From Phytopythium helicoides (Eukaryota; Oomycota; Peronosporomycetes; Pythiales; Pythiaceae), in contig JANFNE010000073.1 in assembly GCA_024867545.1 (NCBI GenBank), positions 62,001 through 126,000 on the forward strand: DNA of 64,000 bases, written 5' to 3'. The notes beneath the pieces are model-generated. The model saw only the letters and a program-made list of their open reading frames with translations. It had not been told where the DNA came from and did no database searches. Shown one piece after another: positions 52,193 to 62,721 of this stretch. The translations under genes were made by a program, and so were the position numbers. Position 1 is the first letter of the stretch. Every line of letters begins with the position of its first letter.

Positions 52193-52996
52193 TCATTGAT
52201 GTGACTTGTCCAGCAGGAATGACTCCAGCAGCGACGGCACATGAGCTCGCACCTTACAGTTCGCACGCCAGTCTCCGATGGATGTACGTCGCCGACCACC
52301 AACGGAAGTGATATGACTTGTGCTCCAGCTTTCCTCGGACGTTGGCTCGCGACGCGCAAGCTTGATCAAGTCGTTCAGGAATCCCGCGAGCATCTCCTTG
52401 CGAGCTTCACCGCGGTAGAGCAGCTTGTTGAGCATTCCTGGTTGAGCTAGCGAGAAGCGCAAGTATTCGATAAACCCGACGCAGTAGGCACAGCGACACA
52501 GAGGAACGGACTCGTGCAGCCAACTCTCGATAGTATCGCGCAGACTTCCAAAGGCTGAGTACCGACGCTCGATCTGGTATGTTGGCGCTGCGCTCTCGTC
52601 GACTGTGGAATCGGTGGTAGATGGCGAGGCAGCCGCACTTGAGCTCGGCTTGCTGCTCCGAGTTGGACTGGCCGCGATGCTGCTGTTGGGAACTGGCAAT
52701 CGTGACTCGGGCGTCGTCAGGAACACGTCGACAACAAAGAACGTGGTGCTGCTGCGCTCAAGAGACTCGTGGATCTCCACGCGGTCCACACTTGATAGGA
52801 ACCGGCGCGAGACGTCGACATCCCAGCGCAGGTAAGGCTCAACCGGTACAACCTGAGAGCCGAGCGTCGAGGTCGCCCTACTCATAGCGGCGCCGCGCGG
52901 CAGGAGACTGGTGTGCGGGTTGACGGGCTGTAGTGGTCGCAATCGCGAGGTCGAAGGCGCCGTGGCGGACGTCGGAGCGATGACCATCGACTGCAT
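52193..52996 (-). CDS. PX-like Cys-motif family member 22 (clade A), inverted twin of member 23
   Basis: 267 aa from the ATG at 52996, set by alignment with member 23; the frame is open to an ATG at 53131, which would add 45 residues not shared by its twin. N-terminal SRLRPLQPVNPHTSLLPRG (17-35), box PYLRWDVDVSRRFLSSVDRV (54-73), HESLERSSTTFFVVDVFL, ESRLP, a Ser-rich loop, RRYSAF (144-149) with Ala replacing the acidic residue. CRCAYC has Cys167, Cys169 and Cys172, then FSLAQPGMLNKLLYRG, the helix RKEMLAGFLNDLIKLA, a 30-residue insert, Cys247 and VPSLLESFLL. Divergent from member 23, about 1.05 kb apart. Confidence 0.9.
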   Translation of the reverse strand: MQSMVIAPTSATAPSTSRLRPLQPVNPHTSLLPRGAAMSRATSTLGSQVVPVEPYLRWDVDVSRRFLSSVDRVEIHESLERSSTTFFVVDVFLTTPESRLPVPNSSIAASPTRSSKPSSSAAASPSTTDSTVDESAAPTYQIERRYSAFGSLRDTIESWLHESVPLCRCAYCVGFIEYLRFSLAQPGMLNKLLYRGEARKEMLAGFLNDLIKLARREPTSEESWSTSHITSVGGRRRTSIGDWRANCKVRAHVPSLLESFLLDKSHQ

Positions 52997-54050
52997 GTCG
53001 GCTCTAGAACTGAAGTAGTGGTCGAGAGTCGAGTGCTGACTCGGAGGCGAATTCAAGAATGAACCACTGCGTGATCCGGAGACCCGGCCCAACAGCAGCG
53101 AGAGGAGGTGCGAGAACACAGAGCAGCACATCGGTGGCGACGGCGACTGGTCAAGCAGGCGGCGGAGGATGATGGAGATCTGCGTGATTATGGATCTGGC
53201 CTCGCGCGGCCAACTCTGCCATCTGGTGCGTGAGTGATGGAAGGTTGACGTGTTTGCGATGCGGGACTTGCATGTTCACAATCGCATAGAGTCCATAATC
53301 GACAGGTTGGAGTGCTCCTCCCTCGAAAATTGACAGGTTCCACGCCATGCGACCGCAATCGTGTCCGACTCGTAAACATGGCGAGGACAGGTCTATGTAC
53401 CGAGCACCCGAGCAGCCGCATCAAGCGATTCGCTTTGCCCGGCGAGTGCATCAACATGGGCACAATGGAGGGAGGCTAGCAAGTCCATCAACACGTCCAT
53501 GCCTCTGATGTCGAGCTGCAATCGGATTGTGGGTCCCGGCACGCTTGCGTGGGCCATGGACGCCACCAGCGCCAAATATCTCGAAGCCCAGAGGTCCATG
53601 GGGCAACTACATACAACGAATCTCGATAGAGAGAGTGGTGGGGGTGGGAATGCCAACGACGTCAGCGTCAACGAAGGCAGCAACGTTACAGTCAAACCAA
53701 CGAGCATCAAGGTTCAGTTCGTGACTACCGAAAAAGTCGGCTGTCTAACACTTTACCGTGGCGCTCAGTGAATCGCTGGCTGTCTGCTCACACATCCCGG
53801 ATTGCAAACGTTTACGAGCTCTGCGAAATGACAGACTTGACGACGGATTGTGGACTCGATGAACGAGGCGTCCCGCACGACGGCTGCTCCTTACTCGACC
53901 ACCTGCGGCGCACGTCCATAATCATACAGCGTTCGTGATCCTAGTCGCGAGCCAGCGGTGACTTCGTGCACATCAAGTCGCGTCACTTTCGAATTCGCTG
54001 CAAAGAGAGCACTGCGCGCTACATTTCACTTCATCAGAAGATCTGAAGCC
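52997..54050. other. Divergent promoter interval, members 22 and 23
   Basis: About 1.05 kb. Small frames on both strands (53151-53348 minus, 53499-53771 plus) look mildly gene-like but match nothing. TACAGTCAAACCAACG at about 53687 resembles the MITE end seen at 41387, but no partner end was found. Confidence 0.4.
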
Positions 54051-54890
54051 ATGCGAACCACCACCGTCGCTCCGACTTCCTCGACAGGACTTTCGGCCTC
54101 GCGATTGCGACCACTACAGCCCGTCAACCCGCACACCAGTCTCCTGCCACGAGGTGCTACTTTGGTAGGGACGGCTTCAACTCCTGGCTCTCAAGTTGTT
54201 CCGGTCGAGCCTTACCTGCGCTGGGATGTCGACGTCTCGCGCCGGTTCCTATCAAGTGTGGACCGAGTGGAGATCCACGAGTCTCTTGAGCGCAGCAGCA
54301 CCACGTTCTTTGTTGTCGACGTATTCCTGACGACGCCCGAGTCACGCTTGCCAATCTCCAGCAGCAGTAGCATCACAGTCAGTCCATCCCAGAACAGCAA
54401 AGCGAGCGCAAATGCTACGAGTGCTGACCAAGGTGCTGTTTCAAGTATTGCTGTTCCATCACCGACTAGTGCTTCTTCAGCACAAAAAAATCTAGCACCA
54501 ACATACCAGATTGAGCGTCGGTACTCAGCCTTCGGGGGTCTGCGCGATACTATCGAGAGTTGGCTGCACGAGTCCGTTCCTCTGTGTCGCTGTGCCTACT
54601 GTGTCGAGTTCGTCGAGTACCTACGCTTTTCGTTGTCACAGCCTCGCATTCTCAGCAAGGTGCTCTACCGCGGTGAAGCTCGCAAGGAGATGCTCGCGGG
54701 ATTCCTGAACGACTTGATCAAGCTTGCGCGTCGCGAGTCAACATCCGAGGAAAGCTGGAGCACAAGTCATATCACTTCCGTTGGTGGTCGGAGACACGCA
54801 TCGATCGGAGACTGGTGTGCGAACTGTAAGGTACGAGCTCACGTGCCGTCTCTCCTGGAGTCATTCCTGCTGGACAAGTCGCATCAATGA
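54051..54890 (+). CDS. PX-like Cys-motif family member 23 (clade A), inverted twin of member 22
   Basis: 279 aa, last gene of the array. Nearly identical to member 22 from SRLRPLQPVNPHTS through ESRLP, and again from TYQIERRYSAF to the end, while the loop between (about residues 101-150) is 12 residues longer and freely diverged. The motif is CRCAYC with Cys179, Cys181 and Cys184, then FSLSQPRILSKVLYRG, the helix RKEMLAGFLNDLIKLA, Cys259 and VPSLLESFLLDKSHQ. The contrast between conserved core and variable loop shows where selection acts in the family. Confidence 0.92.
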   Translation: MRTTTVAPTSSTGLSASRLRPLQPVNPHTSLLPRGATLVGTASTPGSQVVPVEPYLRWDVDVSRRFLSSVDRVEIHESLERSSTTFFVVDVFLTTPESRLPISSSSSITVSPSQNSKASANATSADQGAVSSIAVPSPTSASSAQKNLAPTYQIERRYSAFGGLRDTIESWLHESVPLCRCAYCVEFVEYLRFSLSQPRILSKVLYRGEARKEMLAGFLNDLIKLARRESTSEESWSTSHITSVGGRRHASIGDWCANCKVRAHVPSLLESFLLDKSHQ

Positions 54891-55023
54891 ATTCCACTTG
54901 AAAGCAAGGCATTATCATATTGAATGTTTTTGCTGTGCGTTCGTTTGCTCGTCATCATAATCAAAACTTGTGTTAATGCTACTCTACAGTTCTGGTTGCC
55001 AGGGTTTCACAGCACAATGCACA
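54891..55023. other. Convergent 3' interval
   Basis: 133 bp between the stop of member 23 and the end of the minus-strand methyltransferase copy; AT-rich, no gene. Confidence 0.4.
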
Positions 55024-56487
55024 CTACTCATCATCTTCCTTCACATCACTACCCGGATACGAAAATGTCTTGGGCTTAAACTCACGCCAGAACTTCTCTG
55101 GAAACAGCTCGATGACGTACTGACGCATGTCCTCCTGCGTCTCATGGTGGATGGCAGCGAAATCGCGCTGGCCGTGGTCTTCACGTGTCAGCACACGCAC
55201 GCGCAAATCTCCCTCTACCTCACCTGCCTTCTCCTTGTCGTCACGAGTAGCAAACCCAACCTCCTCGGCGTCCATCGTCTGATGCACCTCCATCTCAATG
55301 ACCTCGTCGCGCAAGTCCTGGAAGATCTCCCACTGCTGAAAGTGAGCCACCACCTACGAAACACAAGCACATACATCAGTCAGTATCCGCAATGTAGGCG
55401 CACGCAGTGAGGCGTGCCAACTCGCAGCCAACGACAGACGTACAGCGAAGTAGGTGTTGAAAGTCGGGTTCTGGTACTCGCGCGTCGTAGGCGTCTTGAA
55501 TGAGAAGGGCTCGTCCGACGCGTAGAAGATGATGTTACTGGCCTCGGTCTCGTCCGGATCCGCCATCTCCCTGCATTCATCGAGCGTGTTGAGTTCGTTT
55601 GGCATGCGCCAGCCAACATCGGTACGAGATCCATTGCGAGTCACGCACCGGTAGCACTTGACGTGCTTGAACAGCGACTGCAGCGTGCGGTAGACGGACT
55701 TTGGTGCCACCGACTGCGGTCCGTTAAAGAAACCAACAAAGTTCATCACCAGAACGCCGTCGCGCGTGAGCCAAGAGCTCTTGATCCCATCCACCTCCTC
55801 ACGCACGAAGAACAGGAACGGGTTCCAGCCCGTGTACACGTCCACGATAAACAGGTCGTACGGCTGCTCGTCCTCGGCACGCTCGCGTGCGAGGAACTCG
55901 AGACCATCCATAACAAACGTCTCGCCGCGCGGACACGCCTCGGCCGTGACGACGGCGCCGTCCACGTCACCCTGCCGCGCGGCCGACGCGCAGCGGTCGT
56001 ACTGGAAGTAGCGCGCGGCCTGCTGCACGACGGCCTCGCTGATCTCAACCACGTCCGTGGGGATCCCCATGGCGCGCAGGAAGCTCGGGACCGTGCCGAT
56101 GCCGAGACCGATCTGCGCGGCGCGCGAGGGCTTGCGCGTCAAGTACGCGGCGCACTGCATGATAGTGAAGCCCGGGTAGGCGGTTTGCTGGCGCAGGTAC
56201 GGGTCGTCGAACTCGGCGCCGATGATGGTTTCGTCATAGAGCAGGAAGAGCACGCCGCTGTGGCGCACGACGCCCACGGCCGACGCGTCCTCGCGGATAC
56301 TGCGGTGGGCAACGTGTCACGGTGGAGCAGGTAGCGGCGTCAGTTTTGGGAGGGAGCAGCGCGGAGTTGGACGGCGCGGCCTCACGCACGTGCTAACGAT
56401 CTCGTAGTCGGCGGTGGGCGCGGCGGAGCTGCCTGGCAGCGCTGGCAGCAGCAGCGCGAGCGCCGTCAGCAGCAGGCTGCGGAGCAT
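55024..56487 (-). CDS. Secretory class I methyltransferase/spermidine-synthase-fold protein, copy 1
   Basis: Exons 56487-56390, 56299-55444 and 55353-55024 (two GT...AG introns of 90 bp each) give 427 aa. An N-terminal signal peptide (MLRSLLLTALALLLPALPGSSA) predicts entry into the secretory pathway, unusual for this fold. The SAM-binding core is clear: QIGLGIGTVPSFLRAMG (about 95-111), acidic strand DVVEIS (115-120), MDGLEFL, and YDLFIVDVYTGWNP (180-193), as in spermidine synthase-like and METTL13-like proteins. Substrate unknown. A second ATG directly upstream (56490) would add one Met. Exon 3 ends in an acidic tail and differs from copy 2 by about 20 residues, mostly at the C-terminus. Confidence 0.85.
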
Positions 56488-57833
56488 CATGACGTACGTG
56501 GACGTCGATCGTATCTGTTTGGCGAAGACAAGTTTACATACAAATCCCAAGTGGCCAAAAGTCCCAAGGCGAAACCATACGTCACCACCTCATGCTCCGC
56601 AGCCTGCTGCTGACGGCGCTCGCGCTGCTGCTGCCAGCGCTGCCAGGCAGCTCCGCCGCGCCCACCGCCGACTACGAGATCGTTAGCACGTGCGTGAGGC
56701 CGCGCCGTCCAACTCCGCGCTGCTCCCTCCCAAAACTGACGCCGCTACCTGCTCCACCGTGACACGTTGCCCACCGCAGTATCCGCGAGGACGCGTCGGC
56801 CGTGGGCGTCGTGCGCCACAGCGGCGTGCTCTTCCTGCTCTATGACGAAACCATCATCGGCGCCGAGTTCGACGACCCGTACCTGCGCCAGCAAACCGCC
56901 TACCCGGGCTTCACTATCATGCAGTGCGCCGCGTACTTGACGCGCAAGCCCTCGCGCGCCGCGCAGATCGGTCTCGGCATCGGCACGGTCCCGAGCTTCC
57001 TGCGCGCCATGGGGATCCCCACGGACGTGGTTGAGATCAGCGAGGCCGTCGTGCAGCAGGCCGCGCGCTACTTTCAGTACGACCGCTGCGCGTCGGCCGC
57101 GCGGCAGGGTGACGTGGACGGCGCCGTCGTCACGGCCGAGGCGTGTCCGCGCGGCGAGACGTTTGTTATGGATGGTCTCGAGTTCCTCGCACGCGAGCGT
57201 GCCGAGGACGAGCAGCCGTACGACCTGTTTATCGTGGACGTGTACACGGGCTGGAACCCGTTCCTGTTCTTCGTGCGTGAGGAGGTGGATGGGATCAAGA
57301 GCTCTTGGCTCACGCGCGACGGCGTTCTGGTGATGAACTTTGTTGGTTTCTTTAACGGACCGCAGTCGGTGGCACCAAAGTCCGTCTACCGCACGCTGCA
57401 GTCGCTGTTCAAGCACGTCAAGTGCTACCGGTGCGTGACTCGCAATGGATCTCGTACCGATGTTGGCTGGCGCATGCCAAACGAACTCAACACGCTCGAT
57501 GAATGCAGGGAGATGGCGGATCCGGACGAGACCGAGGCCAGTAACATCATCTTCTACGCGTCGGACGAGCCCTTCTCATTCAAGACGCCTACGACGCGCG
57601 AGTACCAGAACCCGACTTTCAACACCTACTTCGCTGTACGTCTGTCGTTGGCTGCGAGTTGGCACGCCTCACTGCGTGCGCCTACATTGCGGATACTGAC
57701 TGATGTATGTGCTTGTGTTTCGTAGGTGGTGGCTCACTTTCAGCAGTGGGAGATCTTCCAGGACTTGCGCGACGAGGTCATTGAGATGGAGGTGCATCAG
57801 ACGATGGACGCCGAGGAGGTTGGGTTTGCTACC
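55240..57833. repeat. Near-perfect inverted repeat holding two gene copies
   Basis: The arms (about 55240-56487 and 56592-57833) are identical over exon 1, intron 1, exon 2, intron 2 and the first third of exon 3, apart from one silent base in exon 2 (near 57072). Beyond 57833 differences build up quickly. The spacer between the two start codons is about 104 bp. Confidence 0.92.
56491..56591. promoter_or_regulatory. Bidirectional promoter between inverted gene copies
   Basis: About 100 bp separate the two outward-facing ATGs and must drive or initiate both genes. It contains GACGTACGTGGACGTC near 56491-56506, a partly self-complementary string, and CCAAGTGG and AAAGTCCCAAGG-like sequence further on. 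The spacer itself is not palindromic, so the two copies start from different sequence. Confidence 0.6.
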
Positions 57834-58058
57834 CGTGACGACAAGGAGAAGGCAGGTGAGATAGAGGGAGATTTGCGCGTGCGTGTGCTGACACGTGAAG
57901 ACCACGGCCAGCGTGATTTCGCTGCCATCCACCGTGAGACGCAAGAGCACATGCGCAACCGTGTTCTGGAACAGTTTCCAGAGAAGTTCTGGCGTGAGTT
58001 TCAGCCAAAGAAATCGTCGAACACCGACGATGTTGACGACGATGAAGTCGAAGAGTAG
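56592..58058 (+). CDS. Secretory class I methyltransferase/spermidine-synthase-fold protein, copy 2
   Basis: Exons 56592-56689, 56780-57635 and 57726-58058 give 428 aa in frame. The first 319 residues and both introns equal copy 1. Exon 3 begins identically (VVAHFQQWEIFQDLRDEV) and then drifts: IHRETQEHMRNRVLEQF here against IHHETQEDMRQYVIELF in copy 1, with a different acidic tail (DDVDDDEVEE). An intact frame in both copies, with amino-acid changes confined to the C-terminus, points to recent duplication plus gene conversion rather than decay. Confidence 0.86.
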
Positions 58059-58228
58059 ACTTGTGCGAGTTCATGGATGGTAGTAGCGCCGCTGTAGATG
58101 TTCGTAGTGACCAGTGAGCGAACGAGCTTGCCATTCCCAATTTCCTTGCGTGAATCAAACCATTTTCGTTTGGCAGTGAGGGTACACCAAGGTATTCTTT
58201 CAATCCGCAAAACACTCTATTTACTCCT
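58059..58228. other. Convergent 3' interval
   Basis: 170 bp between the stop of methyltransferase copy 2 and the end of the minus-strand USP7-like gene. No gene. Confidence 0.4.
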
Positions 58229-61200
58229 CTAGTTTTGTCGGATGCGGATGCCCTGCTCACGGTGGCGCGGTGCACCGGTCTTGGGTGTTGGATCCGCATG
58301 CTCGAGCCCGAAGCCCGAGATGTTACCAAAGTCATCACCGCAAACATCCTCCAGCTGCTCCATGGGCAGCTCGTCCAGCGCTTCTGGGTCGATTTCAGTG
58401 AGCACGTTGGACAAAGTCGACGCCTTGAGGTCTTTCACGAGCGCAAAGTTCCAGTGCTCAAACACATCGGTTGATACTCCCAGCCTGAAACCCAAATCAT
58501 AGATCACGGTCAGTATTCAAGCATGCTCAAATCAAACACTTCGTACAAAGCACGGTACCTCCGACGAATTCGCTCTTTCACCTGAGCGACCGTTTCTTGC
58601 TCGCGGAAAGCAACGGTGAGCGGAACACCATGAGGGTGGATCCACGTCTGGGAGTTTGCTTGGAAGTTGAAATGTGTCACACCCTTGACAAACCGCTCGT
58701 TCGGCTCACCGTTAGAGGTGTCCTTCGAGTCCATCTTCAGCGCGTCTTCCTCATCAAAAACGCACTCGACAAATAGCGACGATGCATCATTGCTTCCAGC
58801 AGATGTGGTGCCGCCTGATGCACCACCTGCCCAGAACCTACTGAGCGATGCTTCTTCGTCCAGTACATCAGTAATCAAAGAGCCGTGCTGAACCACTGCA
58901 CTAATCCGAAGCTTGACGGCTGCGGGCAGCTCAAAGTGCTCACGCACGAGCTCCTTCAGCTCGTTCACAGTATCTGTGGCAGTAACTAGAAATTCGACAC
59001 GATGCATCTGACCATGCGAATGACCGTGTGCGAAACACTCGTCATACGCACTCAGATACACGAGCACCTGTTTCTTGGCCTCGATCTCCGTGATTGGGCA
59101 CGGCAGCACCTCGTAGTACATCGTGGTCGTCCGCTCGAGATACTCTGACAAAAAGTCCTCGAGTGTCGTTCGGGTATCACCTGAGTACTGCGCGTGGCGC
59201 AGTGGGTTCTTCATCGGGAGCCCGTTCAATGGTGAGTGCTGGTACAGCCGAAGGAAAAGGCGCTTATCAGTCATATCTAGGTGCTTCGCCACCGCGTCGA
59301 CAATTTCATCGTACACGTTGCTGTTAAGCAGCTCGAGCACAAACTTGTCCTCGGGGTGACCGTATTGTTGGAAGACAATCTCGACGCGGTCCAAAAGATA
59401 CCGGAAGTAGGACGGAACATCCGGATACTTTTCGCGTACCTTCCCGGTACCCGGTACTAGGGCATCATCAAGCGCACGCCCTTCATCTTCTTCAGGGGGT
59501 ACGAGCTTGACGTCAGAATCACCAAGTGCATCAGATGCATCCTCGTCCACGATTAGCTCCGGGTTGATGACCAGACTGCCACGAGACTTCGCTTCATCTT
59601 CAGCAAACTGGAAGCAGATGATGTCTCCGTGCTGAATCTCAGCGGCCACCAAAGACGTGTTCATATCAATTTCCTGGATGCTCACAGGCTGGATCTCCTC
59701 GTATAAGATGAGATCCTTCGATGGCGAGATGTCCAGCGCCTCATGGAGGAACTTGGACAGTTGCGCGCCAGTCTTGCGCGAGTCGATCACAATATTCCCC
59801 ACATACCGAAGCCGTTCGGGTAAACTCCGCTTCAGATCATAGAACTTGATGAAAAGCAAAATCTCGTGCTCATGCAGTGGCACTTGACAGCACCCAACCG
59901 AATCAGCATCGACTCCAACGTTCTTGGAATGTTCGCTCTCAGTCTCCTCTTCAGCGTCCAGTTCATCCTCAACATCTTCTTCCTTTTCAGACTCGGACTC
60001 TGGCGGATAAAACTCATGCCACAAATGTCGATGAATAACAGGTTTGGTTGGCTTTGATGAGCTCAAGATTTGCAAATACAGTCGCACAGGTGCCTTGGGT
60101 GATGCATCGTCATCGATGAGCGAGCCCACACGAAAATCCAGTGTGTTCGCAAGAAGCGGCTGGTCAGGCCGATGCGTCCGATTCTCACGAGTGATCACCT
60201 TCCAAAGCCGTTGACGTGCCACAGGTACACCAGTGCGCCGATAAATGCGGTGGTATAGTTCGCGAATCGGTCCGGTGCGTTTCATCCGAATCCGCAAGCA
60301 CGCGCTGTTGCTGAACGCAGAGAAGTCTGCGTTCTTGGTGTATCGGCGAAGGTTTGACACGCTCGTGTCTGATGCAATCCGCAGATTCATAAACAAGTGC
60401 TCGGTCTGTTGTTGCTTCTTCCGACGCGCTGCTGCCTTTTCCTCCTTCTGGAATCGCTCCACCAGCTCATTAGGCACACAAAGAGCGTCTCCATCGACTT
60501 CGCCACTGGGCTCTCCCATCTCGACATCTTGAGAGCCGGTAGCATGCGTTGGCTCTGATGAGTCGGCAATTGCGCTAATATCATTGTTGCCATCCCGGAC
60601 ATACACAAGCATGTAGGCGCTCGAGAAGCTTCGGACGAGTGGGATCGTCAAGCCACTCGAAGTTGACGACTCAGCCGATAGGAATGGTGCCGCTCTTGGT
60701 CCGCCTGAGGTCCCCTGTTCTTTGCTGTATTCATAAACGCCATTGGCTGAGCCGCTGGTATCTTTGTCTTCAGGCGTTGGTGCATCCATCGATCGAAACT
60801 CTAGACCTGACTCTTCCCGAGACGCTCCACCGCCCAGTGACAGCGGTGACGAAGGTCGTGATGTGTCGATTGCTGTCGAAGGCGCGGAGCCAAAATTCCC
60901 CTCAATTGCAACATTCTCATCTACACGTGTGATCTGATCGTCATCGAACCGGAACCATTCACAGCTGTTGGAGATATCTTTCCCGGGGCGTATGAAGACA
61001 TAGTAGTGGCCTCCATGAACGTCTCCACTGTGCACCAGCACGCTATGCAGATGATACACATGCTTTGGTTTGGTTGCGCCACCTTTCGTGGCGGGAGTTT
61101 TATCTGGACTTGCGCCAACGACTTCTCCATTTTGCAAGAATTCATCCAGCACAAGAGTCTTGGGGTACTCGAACCGGTCATGAATCTTGAACATACCATC

Positions 61201-62721
61201 TCGCATCGGGTCGTACTCATACCGCTTGAGCTGGATGTTGAGTACCGGTGGCATTTGCAGGAAGCTTATCCCTTTCTTGGCATCCTGTTTTCCAAACCCT
61301 TCTGCTTCATATTGGTTGTCGCCCTGCAGCAGTTCAATCTCTACGTACTTGCGAAGTGACTGATAGATGTCTTTGCATCCCTTGACATCAAGTTGCAGAT
61401 CGTAGAAGCTCTCGTCGCGGAATGACTGGAAATCAACGTCGACGCAACGCACAAACGACCGTACTTTACCCTCGAACAACTTCTTAATCGCTGAATCCAC
61501 ATTTGTGTTCTTCATTTTTTCTTCAAGACGATCGCACAGAATGCGGTACAGCTCCTGGACATCGTGCTGCATGAACGAGTCGATCTGGCTCCATCCAAAC
61601 GAGCGCGTCAGCTCTTTTGTGCTCACAGCCTTGTTTTGAACCTGGAGGCGATAGAACACGCGCTGTAATGCCAGTGACACCGAGTTCGTTGTATCTTCAT
61701 TCTGTGTCGGGGTATCGTACACCACTTGCCGAAACGCGCGTAGATGAAACAACGTCTGCAACAGCGAGTTCAAGTAACACGTGGCACCCTGGTTCTTGAG
61801 ACCCACCATGCCAGTTTCCTCCTTGGAGTCGTACGCTAAAAGGTGCTGCACGCTTTCCGCGGAGTCCCTGTCATCCTCGAGCGACGTCGAGGCAGCCTCA
61901 AGCGAGGAAACAGCGTGCGGGCCGAGTCCAAGTGCTTGTGCTGCAAGGGCCATGGCATCGTGATCTGCAGACAGGGCACTATCATCTGTAGCAATGACAA
62001 TCGGATCCGGGGCGACAAAGTTCAAGTTGATGTCGACGCGCACGCGGCTGTCGTGCGCCAGGAAGCCTCTTTCCGGGTCTAACAACTTGCTGCGGCGCAC
62101 AAACTTGCTGATGCCGAATTCGGGGCTCTCACGGCAGAAAGAGTGCGCTGCAGAGACCTTAACATAGTTGGATTTTCCCGATGGATCCTTCTCGTTCACG
62201 AGGGTGACCTCGATTTCTGCATGGCGCACAGTCTCACTCTCCCCAGGCTGCAGCTCGCCATCACTCGTCACCATCTGCACGAACACACTCACGTAGTCGC
62301 TGTCAACGAATCCGCTCGGGTACCACACGACGCGCCACTCGTAGTCGAGTGCGTCGTTGATGGATGGCGTGACGATGCGAGGATGAGTGCTGAGCACCGG
62401 TAGCATGTGTCGTAAGACGAGCGACGTGTCATCCGGGATCAGAGTCGACTCAATGCCGTGCTCGTGGATGCTAGCTAGCGAGCTAGGCTCTTCAGCGCTC
62501 TCTGTGCTGTTGTTCGCGACGGTGGGTGGCGTCTCGGGCTGCTGCGTGGGCTCCTCGTCGACGTCCATGGCTTCAATCTCATCAATTGCAGCCCGAGGAG
62601 GCGTCGGCATGTCCACCGACATGGGCCGCCCGTCCTCCAGCATGCGCTTCTTGCGTTGGTGTCCATCAGGCGACACCGGCGCGCGCTCTGCTTCCGGCAG
62701 GCTGCGGCGCTTCTCCACCAT
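58229..62721 (-). CDS. USP7: Ubiquitin-specific protease, USP7/HAUSP type, two exons
   Basis: Exon 1 62721-58547 and exon 2 58484-58229, joined across a 62-bp intron, give 1476 aa. Without splicing the frame stops 12 codons later, at 58510. Order: a disordered N-terminus with a KRRSLPE basic patch; a TRAF/MATH domain (about 125-235, YEWRVVWYPSGF..); a peptidase C19 domain from about 303 with catalytic Cys315 in NQGATCYLNSLLQTLF, His572 in GDVHGGHYYVFIRPG and FDDDQITRV; then a long run of ubiquitin-like domains to the end. The splice restores RALLGVSTDVFEHWNFALV, which corresponds to the last conserved USP7 segment. USP7 removes ubiquitin from many nuclear substrates. The His-box region is followed by a Ser/Gly-rich insert (about 620-720). 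Confidence 0.93.

Noticed and set aside
53687..53702. Possible second MITE end (TACAGTCAAACCAACG)
   Set aside because: Only the first 11 bases agree with the MITE end and no inverted partner lies within about 1 kb.
55663..56334. 223-codon frame antisense to methyltransferase copy 1, with a mirror at 56745-57416
   Set aside because: Present twice only because the gene is duplicated; both are shadows of the supported exon 2.
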